A stretch of DNA of 64,000 nt from Bathynomus jamesi (taxonomy: Eukaryota > Arthropoda > Malacostraca > Isopoda > Cirolanidae): assembly GCA_023014485.1 (NCBI GenBank), contig JAJOZX010002710.1, positions 344,001 through 408,000 of the forward strand, read 5' to 3'. The translations under genes and the position numbers were made by a program. A model generated the notes under the pieces. That model saw only the letters and a list, made by a program, of their open reading frames with translations. It searched no databases and was not told where the DNA came from. Positions 21,246 through 32,474 of the stretch are shown here, one piece after another. Numbering within the stretch: position 1 is the stretch's first letter; the number at the start of each line of letters is the position of its first letter.

Positions 21246-23435
21246 ACCTTACCTTACAACTTTACAAAGGTTTCGCGCGATGATTTCTCATTTCGCGAAG
21301 GTCAAGCTTGTCGCCCCTCCTCTCGAGTTGGCCTGGTGAAGTAGTGAGTTGGATTCTTGCGCTCTCCACCTCACATAGCCAGGTACGCCCGGCTCATCGG
21401 GGATTGTTCTGAGCCAGGCGCCTAGTCTTCGTTTGAAGATTTCCACTGCAACTCCCTTCGTGTTTCTTAGGTCTTTGGGCGACTGATTCAACAGTTTTGG
21501 TCCTCTCACTACAAAACTATTTTGTTTCAGGGTTATGGATATTCCCTGTCTCGCCTTCAATTTGGGAATGCGACACAGTCTACCGTTTCTACTTTCCACC
21601 GTTGTTTGGGGAGTTATAGGGTTCAGAGTAAGATTAGGGACTAGTTTCTCCATTATTTTCCAAGTGTAAATAATGGTGTATCTCTCTCTTCTCTTTTCCA
21701 GTGAATATAGGTCTAGTTCGCGTAACCTTTCCCAGTAATTTAGTTCTTTGCACCCATTGATCTCGGCTGTGAAGCTTCTCTGGATCCCTTCTAGCTGTCT
21801 AATGTCTTCTTTTTTATATGGGGATGTTAGGACCGAGCAGTATTCCAATTTGGGTATTATCAGGGTTTTCAGTAGAGGAATCATTACATTCCTATCCCTT
21901 CGTTTAAAGGTTCTCAATATCTGACCCGTTATTCTCTTTGCTCTGTTTACTGCTATCTTATTTTGTGTTTCAAATTTCGCATCATCTGTCATTACAACCC
22001 CTAAATCTTTTGCTCTAGAATTTCTCTGAATTTCCTGTCCATTTGGGGTATAATATTCCATGGATTTTAGGTCTTCTCTTTTTCCGTACCGTAATAGCTG
22101 AAATTTTTCGGTGTTAAACTTCACATTGTTGTCTTCCGTCCACTTGTAGATTCTGTTTATGTCGGTTTGTAGAGATCCTATGTCTTCTGGGTTTCTTATT
22201 TTTCTACTGATCTTTGTGTCATCCGCAAAGGATGTTACCGTGCTGTCTCTGGTAACGTCCTCATCTATGTCAGTTAGCATGATTATGAAGAGTAGTGGAG
22301 CTAATACTGTTCCTTGTGGTACTGAGCTGAGGACCTCTGATTCTGATCAAGATACTCCTTGTACTGTAACAACTTGCTGCCGCTCACTAAGGAAATTATA
22401 TATCCATTTCCCTACTTTTCCTGTTATTCCCATATATTTTAGTTTATGTATTATGATTCCATGGTCACACTTGTCGAACGCTTTAGCAAAGTCTGTGTAT
22501 AGTACATCATAGTTTTCATTACTTTCAAGTGAATCTATAATGTTGTTGTAGTGTTCCATTAGTTGTGATAGGCATGATCTGCCTGACCGAAACCCGTGTT
22601 GGTTATCATTGAATTTTTTCTGAGTTTCCAAAAAGTCATAGATTTTCTGTCTAACTATTCTTTCAAATATTTTAGTGAGATGGGATGTAAGCGATACTGG
22701 CCTATAGTTTTTGTCCTCGGATCGATCTCCTCCTTTATATATTGGGACTATGTTCGCGCTCTTTAGGATGCCCGGTATTTCTCCCGTGTCTAGTGATCGT
22801 CTCCATATCCAGTATAGGGGCTCAGCGATTGCATTCTTGCAGTTTTTGATCAGTGTGGCATTCCATTTATCTGGTCCTGCCGCTGAGTGTGTTTTTAGTT
22901 TCGCTATGGCTTGTGTAATATCATCCGTCGTAAAGTCGAAATCCATTATACTTTTCCCTTGTAGTTCTTCTTCAAAGAACGCGTTTCAAAGAACGCGTTT
23001 CTATCGCATATCAATTTGTCAGTTTTTGGGATACTGAAAGATGATTCGTTCTGAGCTCTTAATATTTCAGATACTTCTGTTAGATCATCCGATAAATCAC
23101 TGTTCTCATTTTTTAAAGGTCCGAGAGTCGCATGGTTTTTCGACTTTCTTTTTGCGAAATTATAGAAGTACTTTGAGTTAGCCTTTATCGCTTCTATAGC
23201 GTCGTCTTCTTCTTTTTCTGTATGCTTCTCGATTAGATCCTGTATAACGACATCGATACTTTGCAGTTTATCATTTAATATTTTTCTGATGTTGTTATCT
23301 TTACAATTATCATACTTAATTTTGCAGTCACTCTTTTTTTCTTTCAAAACAATGCCCTCTTTTGTCTTTCGAACCTGCTTCTCTTTCCTCTTTGTTGTAT
23401 CTTTGGGACATGTTTTTCTACAATTTCTAACGTCT

Positions 23436-23438
<3 letters not shown>
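21246..23438 (-). mobile_element. CR1-like LINE, copy A, 5'-truncated
   Basis: The minus strand reads from a 5' truncation point at a (TA)n tract (23438) through the ORF2 linker and reverse transcriptase to a 3' tail of GTAAGG-type repeats (21246-21262). The same family recurs at 32475-34140 (minus) and from about 34160 to 44045 (plus). The endonuclease is missing here. Confidence 0.88.
21288..23438 (-). pseudogene. CR1-like LINE ORF2, reverse transcriptase (one stop, one frameshift)
   Basis: The RT runs as AAGPDKWNATLIKN (fingers), VPIYKGGDRSEDKNYRPVSL, NQHGFRSGRSCLSQL, YTDFAKAFDKCDHG (first catalytic Asp) and SFADDTKISRK (FADD, catalytic). It then has the thumb and a C-terminus with VPGYVRWRAQESNSLLHQ. 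A TGA at 22347-22349 replaces a Ser codon kept in copy C. A 14-bp tandem duplication (CAAAGAACGCGTTT, about 22976-23003) shifts the linker frame relative to copy B. The catalytic residues remain, but the copy cannot make full-length protein. Confidence 0.9.
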
Positions 23439-23490
<52 letters not shown>

Positions 23491-24073
23491 CTCAAAATTG
23501 TGCTTGTCAGTGATTTCTTCTGCAGAAACTGAATTCTTACAAGGAACAGTAGTCCAGTTGCAAAAACTAACATTTTTTTTACTTTATTTATTCAGACTTA
23601 GACGTTTCGGAAGCTGAACTCCCATCATCATTTGCTACAAGGCGAAAAATCATGACTTCAGCTGTATTTATCTAAACATTTTTAACATAATATATAAATT
23701 ACAAAATTATTTAATATTGACCCACAACACACGACAATTTACTCGTTATAAAAGTACATTAATTACTTAATTAAAAAAACATTAAAAACAATTAATTTTC
23801 ATAAAAATAAAACTTAATTAAACTAAAACATTTCAAACTTAATAGTGTTACCATAATTATCCAGTAAAAGTTTTGTTTTATTAATGTAGAGAGATTCCAT
23901 CACTCGCGGATCTAAAATTTTAAGGGTTCGCTTTACTACTTTAAAACTATACGGCTTAACTCATGATTCTTTTTACTTGTAGCTATTAATGATGGAGGTT
24001 GGGCTTCCAAAGCGCCTAGTCTTTGAATAAATAAAGTGAAAAGAGTATTGGTTTCTGCGATTATATTGCTGTT

Positions 24074-24127
<54 letters not shown>
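23439..24127. other. (TA)n tracts and AT-rich DNA with a GAAACGTC hairpin motif
   Basis: (TA)n runs lie at 23440-23489 and 24078-24128. On the minus strand, about 23608-23635 reads TGATGATGGGAG, a short loop, CTTCCGAAACGTC, a hairpin bounded by TGATGA and GAAAC of the kind found in transposon-borne hammerhead-like motifs. There is no coding frame. Confidence 0.45.
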
Positions 24128-24129
<2 letters not shown>

Positions 24130-24420
24130 GCCTCGGTGGTGTGGTAGTTAGCGTCGCTGACTACGAATCCATTGGCCCCGAGATCGAGACCCGGTGACAG
24201 CAGGCGACGCGCAGCAAAACCCAGCTGTTCATCATTCCACATAATAAAAAAATTGGTTGGTAGATAAATGGGTACCCTAGGTAGCCTCGTGGTTAAGACG
24301 CTAGGCTGCTGGCTGGTGGGGCGTGGTTCGGATTCCACGTTAAACTGTAGGTCTAAAGTGGAGTGACAAGCTTGACCTTCGTTAGATTGAACAATTCGGG
24401 CGGAAGCAAAACCAAGGTTT
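24128..24420 (+). mobile_element. Dimeric tRNA-derived SINE
   Basis: The first tRNA-like head is at 24130-24193: A-box region GGTGTGGTAGTTAGCG, anticodon-stem-like GACTACGAATCC, B-box region GATCGAGACCC. A second head lies at about 24271-24340 (AGCCTCGTGGTTAAGACGC, then GGTTCGGATTCC), followed by a body ending GGGCGGAAGC. The minus-strand copy at about 61440-61747 has the same two heads in the same order, so this is one composite SINE family transcribed by RNA polymerase III. Confidence 0.78.
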
Positions 24421-24435
24421 TATATATATACTGTA

Positions 24436-24890
24436 TATGGAGAAAGGCGTTAAGCAAAGCTCTCACCTATCACTCTTATTTTTTGATGTGTATACTGACA
24501 GATTAATTGCTTCGTTTGATGAGGGAAGAGTACTGTAGGGTGTAGTCTAAACGATGTAAGATTAAATAATTTAACATATACTGATGATATTATGGTAATG
24601 AGCTTTAGCTAAAGATCGAAAGCTTCTTACTAGGTTACGTGAAAAGCTTGTGGAAAAGCATGATACTGACTTTCATTATTGCAAAAAAATATACTTTTCT
24701 CTTTTACTTAAATCTTAAAATCGCTTGAGGCCCTTGCGTTCAAACTGAAAGAGGGTCATTTGGGTAAATACATTTAAGACTACTTGACTTGGTAACAATA
24801 CTATAATCGCATGTGATGCCATTGATATTAAAAATAGAATAGAAATTTGAGTGCGACAGCAAATACATATTGCTATAATGGATGCAAGAT
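24436..24890 (+). pseudogene. Degenerate LINE reverse transcriptase relic
   Basis: The frame reads GVKQSSHLSLLFFDVYTDRL (RT motif B region, normally GVxQGSxLSPLLF). After a frameshift it gives LNNLTYTDDIMVMS, the YADD catalytic box with Ala changed to Thr, and further traces continue to about 24890. It is not part of the CR1-like family in this window. Stops and shifts make it non-functional. Confidence 0.6.
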
Positions 24891-25909
24891 TATAAACAAA
24901 TGAATATATAGACGATTTATTTCTGCTTTTCTGCTCTAGTTATGTCTGCATTCTCATTGTATCAGTTTCTAGGACCAGACACTTGCACCGGACATTCATG
25001 GGCAGCAACTTTGGTCTAATTACTGACAACATCCTGACAGACTCTGAACTCGCTTTTATAACATATCTTTTAAGAGTATATAACGTATTTTTTTTAGTTG
25101 TTGTTGTTGTTGTTGACGTTATAAGAGGTGAAATTAGAGTAGTAGGAGTGATAACAGAAAGTGGGGAAATGAGAAATATAGATGAAGAGTTGATAGGTCC
25201 TCGGGCTCACCAAGGATGCGCAGGTTTTTTTTTTTTTTTTTTTTTATTTTTTTTTATGGGGGATTTAAGGTCTGGTGATAAGTGAATCACCTTTTTTTAG
25301 GATAAGTTACCTCCTAGATGTTCAGCTTCATAAATGTTTGTTAATCATAATGTTTTTGAGTTTTCCTGAGCTCAGTGGATGTGCTTAATATAATTCGATT
25401 TGATATGATATACATAATATCTAATTCGGAAAAAATTCAAAAATTCAAAAATTATACATTCTCAGCAACCAAAAATCTTGCTCGCCTGAACGCTCGTATA
25501 ATCACAGCTACTCGATATACAGTATATGCAAATTCATGCACATTATCAATCGAAAACAATGGAAATAACTGATTAAAAAGCCTTAACGAATTCAACCAAT
25601 AACGAATAAGTTTAATCTCCAAAGAGATATATAAAGGTATCAGAAAATAAAAATTCAAAATGCAATTACGGGCAGAATAATAGACATTCCACGTTTTCCA
25701 TAAATAATGGCATTAGCGAACATCAGGGGATTCTAAAACTAATTAATAAGTCATTATATTTTCGTGTATCGCATTAGCAGAATGCGTAGGAAGAATACAA
25801 AGAGGTTTCGTGTAATGGAAGGCAAGGAGAAGTGTATATATTAACTGACTACAATAATATGTAAAAACATGAATTAATTTTAATGCGGGACATTTGGGAA
25901 ACATATACA

Positions 25910-25956
<47 letters not shown>
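24891..25956. other. AT-rich DNA with poly-T and (TA)n, no gene
   Basis: A (GTT)n run near 25095, a long oligo-T tract at 25225-25254 and (TA)n at 25914-25956 are present. No coding frame or terminal repeat is recognised. Confidence 0.5.
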
Positions 25957-25959
<3 letters not shown>

Positions 25960-26270
25960 GGTATTTCAGGAGGAAAGGTCAATACTTCGGGAGGTGATAG
26001 TATCGGTCATTGTAAGAAAAAAAGTTCATATGAATATGTGTCTAATTCTGAATGGTTACGGAATAGAGCTATTTGAATCTGATGCGCGCGCAGCTCTTCC
26101 TCCCCCTTCCCTCCCCTATAACCTTGAACCATGTAAGCTGTAATGTAAGCATGTAACATAAGCCAATCGACAGCTGACTGTTGTGAGTGACATTGTTTGG
26201 TATTTGAAGCAGTGTTAAGAATGCCGCACACCTTCACACATGCAGAATATGCAGATATGGTGTATTGGTG

Positions 26271-26735
26271 TGTTGGTTTACGTCGTCGTCGTCGGCCTAG
26301 GCAAGCTACGGCTTGGGACCGTAGCGCATCTATCCGGTATAGGTTAACCTGGATGATGTAGCCATAAGCACTGCCGCTAGTTAAGTGCCAACCAGTGATT
26401 ATCTCACTAGCCGGCTATTGAGTCCGTTAGGCGAAACTGCGACAGTACCAAAGGTGGAAAATATAACCTTTGGTTTTCTATTATTTATTTGTAAAATGGA
26501 CATGGTATTAGATTAAAATAATATTTGAATATAAATAATTAACTGACAATTGTGATATATAATTAATTATGTTTACATACAATAAAATAATATAGTATAC
26601 ATAAAATTAGTATTAATGTGGTTCACAATTGAATTATAATGGGGTAACTAATTTAAAATGAATTTATACTATTCCGAAATTCAAGACGGTAAAATTAACA
26701 TTTAACTTGAAACTAAAATAAGAGTATTCACTACA
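26271..26735 (-). repeat. 3' LTR of copy 2
   Basis: The plus strand runs from TGTTGGTTTACG to TTCACTACA. It is followed by CACTCCCCCACCAG (26736-26749), whose complement is the polypurine tract that primes plus-strand DNA synthesis. Confidence 0.95.
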
Positions 26736-26757
26736 CACTCCCCCACCAGAGAGAAGT

Positions 26758-27359
26758 TCAAAGAGTTCCGAACGACACAGATTTCCGCTGGACCTTTTTG
26801 GTAGCTACATGTACCTCGCTTAAGGTTGATTCCAAAAACGCAGGCTTAAGACGATCGATAGAAACCTTGTCGACCTTGGAACCGCGCTGGATGAGAAATG
26901 ATTTGCGCGTACGTCGAAGAACTTCATAGGCCCGTCATATGGACATTGGAGAGGCCGTTTTGGGAGAGGTACACGAACGAAAACGTGGGTGCAAGATTGG
27001 AGGGCTGGGGAAACAAAGATGTTCTGTTGGCTAGTCAATCGAGGGGGAACAGGCTGAAGGGACTGCATGTGAGAGGAAAGTGTTTGAGCGAATTCCGTAG
27101 GATCACATGACTTATCCCCTGCAGTGAAGTAGCCACCTGGTAGCCGCAGTGTTGTTCCATAGACTAGTTCAGCCGCTGTAGTCTTCAGATCACTCTTAAA
27201 TGCAGAGCGAATACCAAGCAACACGAGTGGAAGCTTATCCATCCAATGGGAGTCTTCGTGACACATAAGGGATGACTTCAGCTGGCGATGGAAGCGTTCG
27301 ACGAGGCCGTTAGCTTGCGGATGATACGCACAGGTATGCGCATGTACTGTACCCAACAA
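26758..27359 (-). CDS. pol segment: integrase core end and C-terminal domain
   Basis: This frame begins inside the integrase core and carries [20 protein letters not shown], with the catalytic Glu (ER) of the DDE triad. It continues through LPLVLLGIRSAFKSDLKTTAAE to a C-terminal domain (CTHVFVRVPLPKRPLQCPYDGP). A one-base loss (CCAAGCG against CCAAAGCG in copy 1, near 27377) separates it from the upstream integrase frame. A second shift near 26930 changes the last 60 residues; the stop equivalent to copy 1 is at 26758. No chromodomain is visible. Confidence 0.85.
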
Positions 27360-28705
27360 GCTGGTAAACTTCTTCCAAGCGAAGACTCAAATTGGCGACC
27401 TTGGTCAGTGATGACTTTTGTCGGCAATCCAAATCTTGATACCCATCCATGAAGAAAGGCTCTTGCAACAGTGTCCGCTTGGATATCAGGAAGTGGGATG
27501 GCTTCAGGCCATCTGGAAAAGCGGTCGAGACAGGTGAGCAGATAACGTTGGCCTTGAATCACTGGAAGAGGGCCAACAATGTCTACATGAATTATTTCAA
27601 ATCGCTGGGATGGGGGCGGAAATGCGTCAAAGGGGGACCTGGTGTGCCTTTGGACTTTGGCACGCTGGCAGGCAAGGCACGTTTTGGTCCAATGTTTGAC
27701 ATCCTTCCGCATCGAGGGCCAAACAAAGCGAGAGGTAACCAGGTGTTGCGAAGCACGGATACCAGGATGGGAGGGCTTATGAAGATCCGTGAAGACTGCT
27801 TTTCTGTGACATGTAGGGACATAAGGGCGAATAGCAGCTGTTGATACGTCGCAATAGAGGGGCACAGACAATCCTGGCATACTCATTTTCTTGAGGGAAA
27901 GTGAGTGAGTGGAGTCTTCTCTGAGCAGGTCTTGTAGTTCCGTATCCTTATCTTGATCCTGTGCAATAGCTTTCCACAGTGTAGAGCTGAGGGTAACAGA
28001 AGTAATCTCTATTCTTGAAAGTGCATCCGCTGGAGTGTTCAAGACACCTTTGATGTGGCGGATATCTGTGGTAAATTGCGAGATATAATCGAGTTGCCTG
28101 ATGACTCTGGGAGAGTGGTTACAGCTGTTTTTATTGAAGACAGTGATCAAAGGTTTGTGGTCGGTAAAAACACAAAACTCTCGGCCTTCAAGGAAATGTT
28201 GAAAATGCTTCACGTTTAAGTAAATAGCAAGAAGTTCACGTCCGAAAGCACTATAACGCGTTTGGGCTGGCTGCAGCTTTTTCGAGTAAAACGCGATGGG
28301 TGCTTGTTGACCGTTAATGGTTTGTTCCAACACACCACCGATCGCAACATCTGATGCATCGACCGTCAGAGTTAGGGGGGCATCACTGATAGGAAATGAC
28401 AGAGACAATGCACTATTGATAGCATTTTTGGCATTGTCGAACGCCTGTAAACTATCGCTACACCATAACAATTTCGTTACCTTGCGTTTGTGTGTGATCA
28501 TAGCGTGTAGAGGAGCAAGAACACTAGCACAGTTTTTAATGAACTTGTGGTAATAATTTACCAAACCTAGAAACCGACGTAACTCACGCTGATTACTTGG
28601 CATAGGGTAATTTTTTATCACTTCACACTTGTCCTGAAGGGGGTAATTCCGTGCTGCGAAATCGTGTGACCAAGAAATTCCAAGGTTGGCTGTGCAAACA
28701 CACAC
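27278..28705 (-). CDS. pol segment: RT C-terminus, RNase H, integrase zinc domain and core
   Basis: The 475-codon frame opens in the RT thumb ([15 protein letters not shown]). It contains RNase H motifs [16 protein letters not shown] and [13 protein letters not shown], the integrase HHCC zinc domain ([14 protein letters not shown] with CLACQRAK), and the core Asp residues in [13 protein letters not shown] and [10 protein letters not shown]. It reverse-transcribes and integrates the element. It is separated from the RT frame upstream by a one-base difference near 28690 that is absent from copy 1, and from the integrase end by another near 27377. Confidence 0.9.
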   Translation of the reverse strand: MCVCTANLGISWSHDFAARNYPLQDKCEVIKNYPMPSNQRELRRFLGLVNYYHKFIKNCASVLAPLHAMITHKRKVTKLLWCSDSLQAFDNAKNAINSALSLSFPISDAPLTLTVDASDVAIGGVLEQTINGQQAPIAFYSKKLQPAQTRYSAFGRELLAIYLNVKHFQHFLEGREFCVFTDHKPLITVFNKNSCNHSPRVIRQLDYISQFTTDIRHIKGVLNTPADALSRIEITSVTLSSTLWKAIAQDQDKDTELQDLLREDSTHSLSLKKMSMPGLSVPLYCDVSTAAIRPYVPTCHRKAVFTDLHKPSHPGIRASQHLVTSRFVWPSMRKDVKHWTKTCLACQRAKVQRHTRSPFDAFPPPSQRFEIIHVDIVGPLPVIQGQRYLLTCLDRFSRWPEAIPLPDIQADTVARAFLHGWVSRFGLPTKVITDQGRQFESSLGRSLPACWVQYMRIPVRIIRKLTASSNASIAS

Positions 28706-29745
28706 TTAGATGCATTAATAGTAACACCGTATTGTTCTAAGCGTTGAAAGAGGAGTGAAAGATGTTCCTTATGTCCCTCTTCCGTTGAGCTGGCCACAAG
28801 CAAATCATCGATGTAGGCATAAACAAAGTCTAAGCCTCTGGTGACCTCATCTATAAACCTCTGAAAGGTTTGCGCAGCATTCCGTAGCCCGAACGGCATC
28901 TTCACAAATTCGAATAACCCAAATGGTGTACAAACTGCAGTCTTGGGAATATCCGAAGGCTCTACGGGAATGTGGTGGAAAGCCTTAACGAGATCTATTT
29001 TACTGAAGATAGATTTGCCGTGGAGAAGAGAAGTAAAGTCTTGGACATTTGGTACCGGATATCGGTCCGGGATGGTTGTCGAATTCAAAAACCGGTAATC
29101 CCCACATGGTCTCCAGTCTCCTGACTTCTTCTGGACCAGGTGTAGGGGAGAGGACCAACTGCTTTTGGAAGGTCTTATTATCCCAAGATCCATCATAAGC
29201 TGGAATTCCGATTTGGCAGCTTTCAGTTTGTCCGGGGCAAGACGTCTGGGTTTTGCAAACACAGGGGGACCTTTTGTTGTAATGTGATGGGTAATGGTGT
29301 GCTTAATGGTATCCCCCATCTGCATCGGTTGAAGAATTCCTGGATATCGCTGGAAAAGGCACTGGTACATGGAATCAGGGGGAACGAGGGAAAGTGCAGA
29401 GTTCGAGGCGTCCGGAAGGGCAACCTGTTTGGCAAGAACAGAAAGCAGTGTGGCCTGGTCGCATAAGCGTCGCTTGTCAAGATCCACCAGGAGTTTGAAA
29501 AGTTCACGCGACTGAGTACCGTACGTGGGTATGCGTGAACCGTTAGCAGCGTATAGAGGCGGAGATTCCGAGTGCGTATGACCAGATTTTTGAGGGAATA
29601 CACTGACTGACGCTCCGGTATCAACCAAGAAATTGACACCAGAGTTCCTGTCCTTTATGAATAACAGGTTGGCAGTGCGAGTACTAGACGCCATTAGGAC
29701 TCGCTGCTGGGGTTTTCCGACGAAAAATTGCAAGGGGAGATGCAC
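28618..29745 (-). CDS. pol segment: protease (deleted) and reverse transcriptase
   Basis: The 375-codon frame begins in the gag overlap. The aspartic protease active site [13 protein letters not shown] lies near residues 40-52. An in-frame gap then removes the flap/GADF region: copy 1 has about 86 extra bases here encoding IIGADFLQHF. RT follows with [43 protein letters not shown] (first Asp), [20 protein letters not shown] and YIDDLLVAS (catalytic YIDD). RT looks intact; the protease probably does not work. Confidence 0.9.
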   Translation of the reverse strand: MHLPLQFFVGKPQQRVLMASSTRTANLLFIKDRNSGVNFLVDTGASVSVFPQKSGHTHSESPPLYAANGSRIPTYGTQSRELFKLLVDLDKRRLCDQATLLSVLAKQVALPDASNSALSLVPPDSMYQCLFQRYPGILQPMQMGDTIKHTITHHITTKGPPVFAKPRRLAPDKLKAAKSEFQLMMDLGIIRPSKSSWSSPLHLVQKKSGDWRPCGDYRFLNSTTIPDRYPVPNVQDFTSLLHGKSIFSKIDLVKAFHHIPVEPSDIPKTAVCTPFGLFEFVKMPFGLRNAAQTFQRFIDEVTRGLDFVYAYIDDLLVASSTEEGHKEHLSLLFQRLEQYGVTINASKCVFAQPTLEFLGHTISQHGITPFRTSVK

Positions 29746-30458
29746 TTCCTAGCCTTCTTTCCAAATTTCGAGTGGTAGAAGCAGATCTTCCCGGAACTCG
29801 AACGATGCCTCTTCGTAAATCTTGACCGAGAATGGCTTCTTTGCCGTTGATTTTGTAGCAGAGAACAAACGTGGTTGAGTTGTTGACTTAACTCTTTCAC
29901 TTTCAACTCCAGTTCCGATTGTGTGTTCACGTTGTTGACCGGAGCTGTGTCAATCTCCACTATTTTGTCGGCAGTTTCTGCTAGTTTATCAACTGGAGTA
30001 GCAGGATCCATAGTGGCCAAGACACGCTGAGCTGATGGAGGAAGTTTCTGCAAGAACAACTGTCTAAAGATGTCCTTATCGAAGGTTTGTGCGCGTTCGC
30101 CTAGAGCGCACTGCATAGCCCTCAGCATTTGAGTGGGCTTACGGTCTCCAAGTTCTTCTTTTGAGATTAACTGATGTAGTTTCTCACGCTCGGAGACAGT
30201 GGTGCGGCACAGGATGGCAGACTTCAGATCGTTGTATGGGTCCTCACTCGTGGAAGTAGACACGATGACGTCACGGACTTCAGAGATGATGCTCGCTGGT
30301 AGAGAGGACAAAACATGATCGTATTTCGTCCTGCTAGTGGTGATCCTTCCCAAGTTGAATTGTGATTCCACTTGGTGGAACCAAATAAATGGATCACCCG
30401 GCCAGAAGACGGGGAGCTTTACGCTCAAGTGGGAGATGGCACCAGCGTCGTCAGGCAT
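29694..30458 (-). CDS. gag of CsRn1-type copy 2
   Basis: Complete 254-codon frame from ATG 30458. The N-terminal half has a capsid-like region ([46 protein letters not shown]). The middle has [18 protein letters not shown] and a coiled region. The C-terminus has [18 protein letters not shown], a CX2HX9CX3C (CHCC) zinc motif in place of the usual CCHC knuckle, which is the signature of CsRn1-clade Gag. It overlaps the pol frame by about 50 bases in a different frame, so frameshifting would produce Gag-Pol. Confidence 0.92.
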   Translation of the reverse strand: MPDDAGAISHLSVKLPVFWPGDPFIWFHQVESQFNLGRITTSRTKYDHVLSSLPASIISEVRDVIVSTSTSEDPYNDLKSAILCRTTVSEREKLHQLISKEELGDRKPTQMLRAMQCALGERAQTFDKDIFRQLFLQKLPPSAQRVLATMDPATPVDKLAETADKIVEIDTAPVNNVNTQSELELKVKELSQQLNHVCSLLQNQRQRSHSRSRFTKRHRSSSGKICFYHSKFGKKARKCISPCNFSSENPSSES

Positions 30459-30571
30459 CTTCTCCTATGCTTGCTGACGTACAAGCAAGACGACAAGTTA
30501 CCAACGAAGGAGTGGAGGTTGAGACGAGCGCAGGCACAGAGCGCACGGGCAGGGGTGAGGGGCAGAGGGCA

Positions 30572-30730
30572 CGAGCGACATTACAGTCTGGTCCTAGTCG
30601 CTCGGGTGAAGGGGGTGATGGGCACGAACGACGTTACAGTCTAGTCCTAGTCGTTCGGGTGAAGGGGGTGATGGGCACGAACGACATTACAGTCTAATCC
30701 TAGTCGTTCGGGTAAAAGGGGTAATCCAGC
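30572..30730. repeat. 53-bp tandem repeat, three units
   Basis: Units start at 30572, 30625 and 30678 and match those at 13834-14052. They lie in the 5' leader between gag and the primer binding site. Alternate units carry ATTACAG or GTTACAG, and CTCGGG or TTCGGG. Confidence 0.9.
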
Positions 30731-30743
30731 TCCGGGGTCACCA
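30730..30743 (-). promoter_or_regulatory. Primer binding site, tRNA-Trp type
   Basis: Two bases inside the 5' LTR the minus strand reads TGGTGACCCCGGAG. The first 11 bases are complementary to the CCA-bearing 3' end of arthropod tRNA-Trp; the rest diverges. tRNA-Trp priming is typical of the CsRn1 clade. Confidence 0.75.
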
Positions 30744-30745
30744 AT

Positions 30746-31209
30746 TGTTGGTTTACGTCGTCGTCGTCGGCCTAGGCAAGCTACGGCTTGGGACCGTAGC
30801 GCATCTATCCGGTATAGGTTAACCTGGATGATGTAGCCATAAGCACTGCCGCTAGTTAAGTGCCAACCAGTGATTATCTCACTAGCCGTATTGAGTCCGT
30901 TAGGCGAAACTGCGACAGTACCAAAGGTGGAAAATATAACCTTTGGTTTTCTATTATTTATTTGTAAAATGGACATGGTATTAGATTAAAATAAATATTT
31001 GAATATAAATAATTAACTGACAATTGTGATATATAATTAATTATGTTTACATACAATAAAATAATATAGTATACATAAAATTAGTATTAATGTGGTTCAC
31101 AATTGAATTATAATGGGGTAACTAATTTAAAATGAATTTATACTATTCCGAAATTCAAGACGGTAAAATTAACATTTAACTTGAAACTAAAATAAGAGTA
31201 TTCACTACA
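30746..31209 (-). repeat. 5' LTR of copy 2
   Basis: 464 bp, almost identical to 26271-26735. Differences are mainly small indels (GGCTATTG against GTATTG; AATAATATTT against AATAAATATTT). This indicates recent insertion. Confidence 0.95.
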
Positions 31210-32474
31210 GGTGTATGTCTACGTTTTTTGCGATGGAAGTGCAACAGCTGCTGTTGCAGAATACCGTCGACGGTTTCCGAACCGCAGAATTACGGATCGA
31301 AGAGTGTTTACCAGGGTTTTCAACACATTGTGTGAGATTGGTACACTTCCAAGCGCTCATGTTTCATCTGAACGTGAAGGTCAACAAGATGTGGATGAAG
31401 TGAAAAACATTCTTCAGTTAGTAGGTCGTAGTCCTATTACTAGCTCACGAAGAATTTCTACACGTCTCGGTGTACCACACACAAGAGTATGGCGAACATT
31501 ACGTGAGGAAGGCTTGCATCCATATCATGTACAGCGTGTACAACACCTTCAACCAGGAGACGCTGCCATGCGACTGGAATTTTGTCATTGGGTAAATGCT
31601 AATCGCCGATTGCTTCGATTAATACTGTTCACCGATGAAACTACTTTCATCCGTGACGGTATCAACAACACTCGTAACTCTCATCGGTGGTCAGACGAAA
31701 ATCCAAATGCCACTGTGGAAACAAATTTTCAACATCGCTTCTCTGCCAATGTGTGGTGCGGTATCATCGATGATCAGCTGATTGGCCCTGTTACTTTAGA
31801 GAATCGTCTTACTGGACAAAGTTACCTAGAATTTCTGCAAAATGAATTGCCAGGACTATTGGAGGATGTTCCTTTGGCTACACGCGCTGGTATTTACTTT
31901 CAGCATTCTACCCGTCTGGTGATGCAATACCTAAATCAAACTTTCCCTGGTCGATGGATCGGCCGCGGTGGTCCCATTCAATGGCCACCAAGGTCTCCAG
32001 ACCTCTCTCCGTTAGATTATTGTTTGTGGGGGTGGATGAAAGTAAAGTTTACAAAAGAAAGGTGGATACATGAGACGAATTCCTCGCGCGCATTTTGGAT
32101 GCTGCTGCCCGCATAAAGGAACGTCAAGATCAACTCAGACGAACAACACGCGATCTTCGCACACGAGTTGAAAAGTGCAGTGAGGTTGACGGTGGGATTT
32201 TCGAAAACGTATTGTAAACTGTAACAAATTTGTCATTTCTGTATCTGATACCATTCAAAATGCCAGTGTTTAAATATTAAATGTTAGAAACAGTAATTGG
32301 TTTCTCTTTCTTGATTACCATTAACAATGCTTTTGTATTTGTAGATTCAAACAGCTCTATCTCCGTAACCATTCAGAATTAGACACATGTTCATATGAAC
32401 TTTTTTCTCACAATGACCGATACTATCAGCTCCTGAAGTATTGGCCTTTCCTCCTGAAACACCCTGTATATACA

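Larger units (their letters stand above)
26271..31209 (-). mobile_element. Ty3/Gypsy LTR retrotransposon, CsRn1 type, copy 2
   Basis: LTRs of 465 and 464 bp, differing by only a few bases, enclose antisense gag and pol. The 4-bp duplication GGTG flanks it (26267-26270, 31210-31213). The insertion lies inside the mariner-type transposase gene, on its codons just after MVYW. Gag is intact; pol carries a few one-base frameshifts and an internal deletion of about 86 bp in the protease. Confidence 0.95.
26221..32217 (+). pseudogene. Tc1/mariner-superfamily transposase (interrupted, lacks second catalytic Asp)
   Basis: The ATG at 26221 begins MPHTFTHAEYADMVYW, then the LTR element intervenes. The gene resumes at 31214 with an N-terminal HTH (EYRRRFPNRRITDRR, then SSRRISTRLGVPHTRVWRTL). 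The catalytic core follows: ILFTDETTF (first Asp), HRFSANVWCGII, and WPPRSPDLSPLDYCLWG with the third acidic residue. Where the family has QHDGAPPH, this copy reads YFQHSTRLVMQYL, so a small deletion has removed the second Asp. A frameshift near 32075 precedes the C-terminal stretch ending at 32217. The gene is dead for at least three independent reasons. Confidence 0.88.
25957..32466 (+). mobile_element. Tc1/mariner-type transposon split by an LTR retrotransposon
   Basis: The left end CAGGGTATTTCAGGAGGAAA (25957) and the right end (complement CAGGGTGTTTCAGGAGGAAA, ending 32466) are inverted repeats that stay alignable for about 120 bases. TA flanks both ends (25955-25956, 32467-32468). Removing the nested retrotransposon (26271-31209) leaves an element of about 1.57 kb with a single transposase, the normal size for the superfamily. 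Confidence 0.92.
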
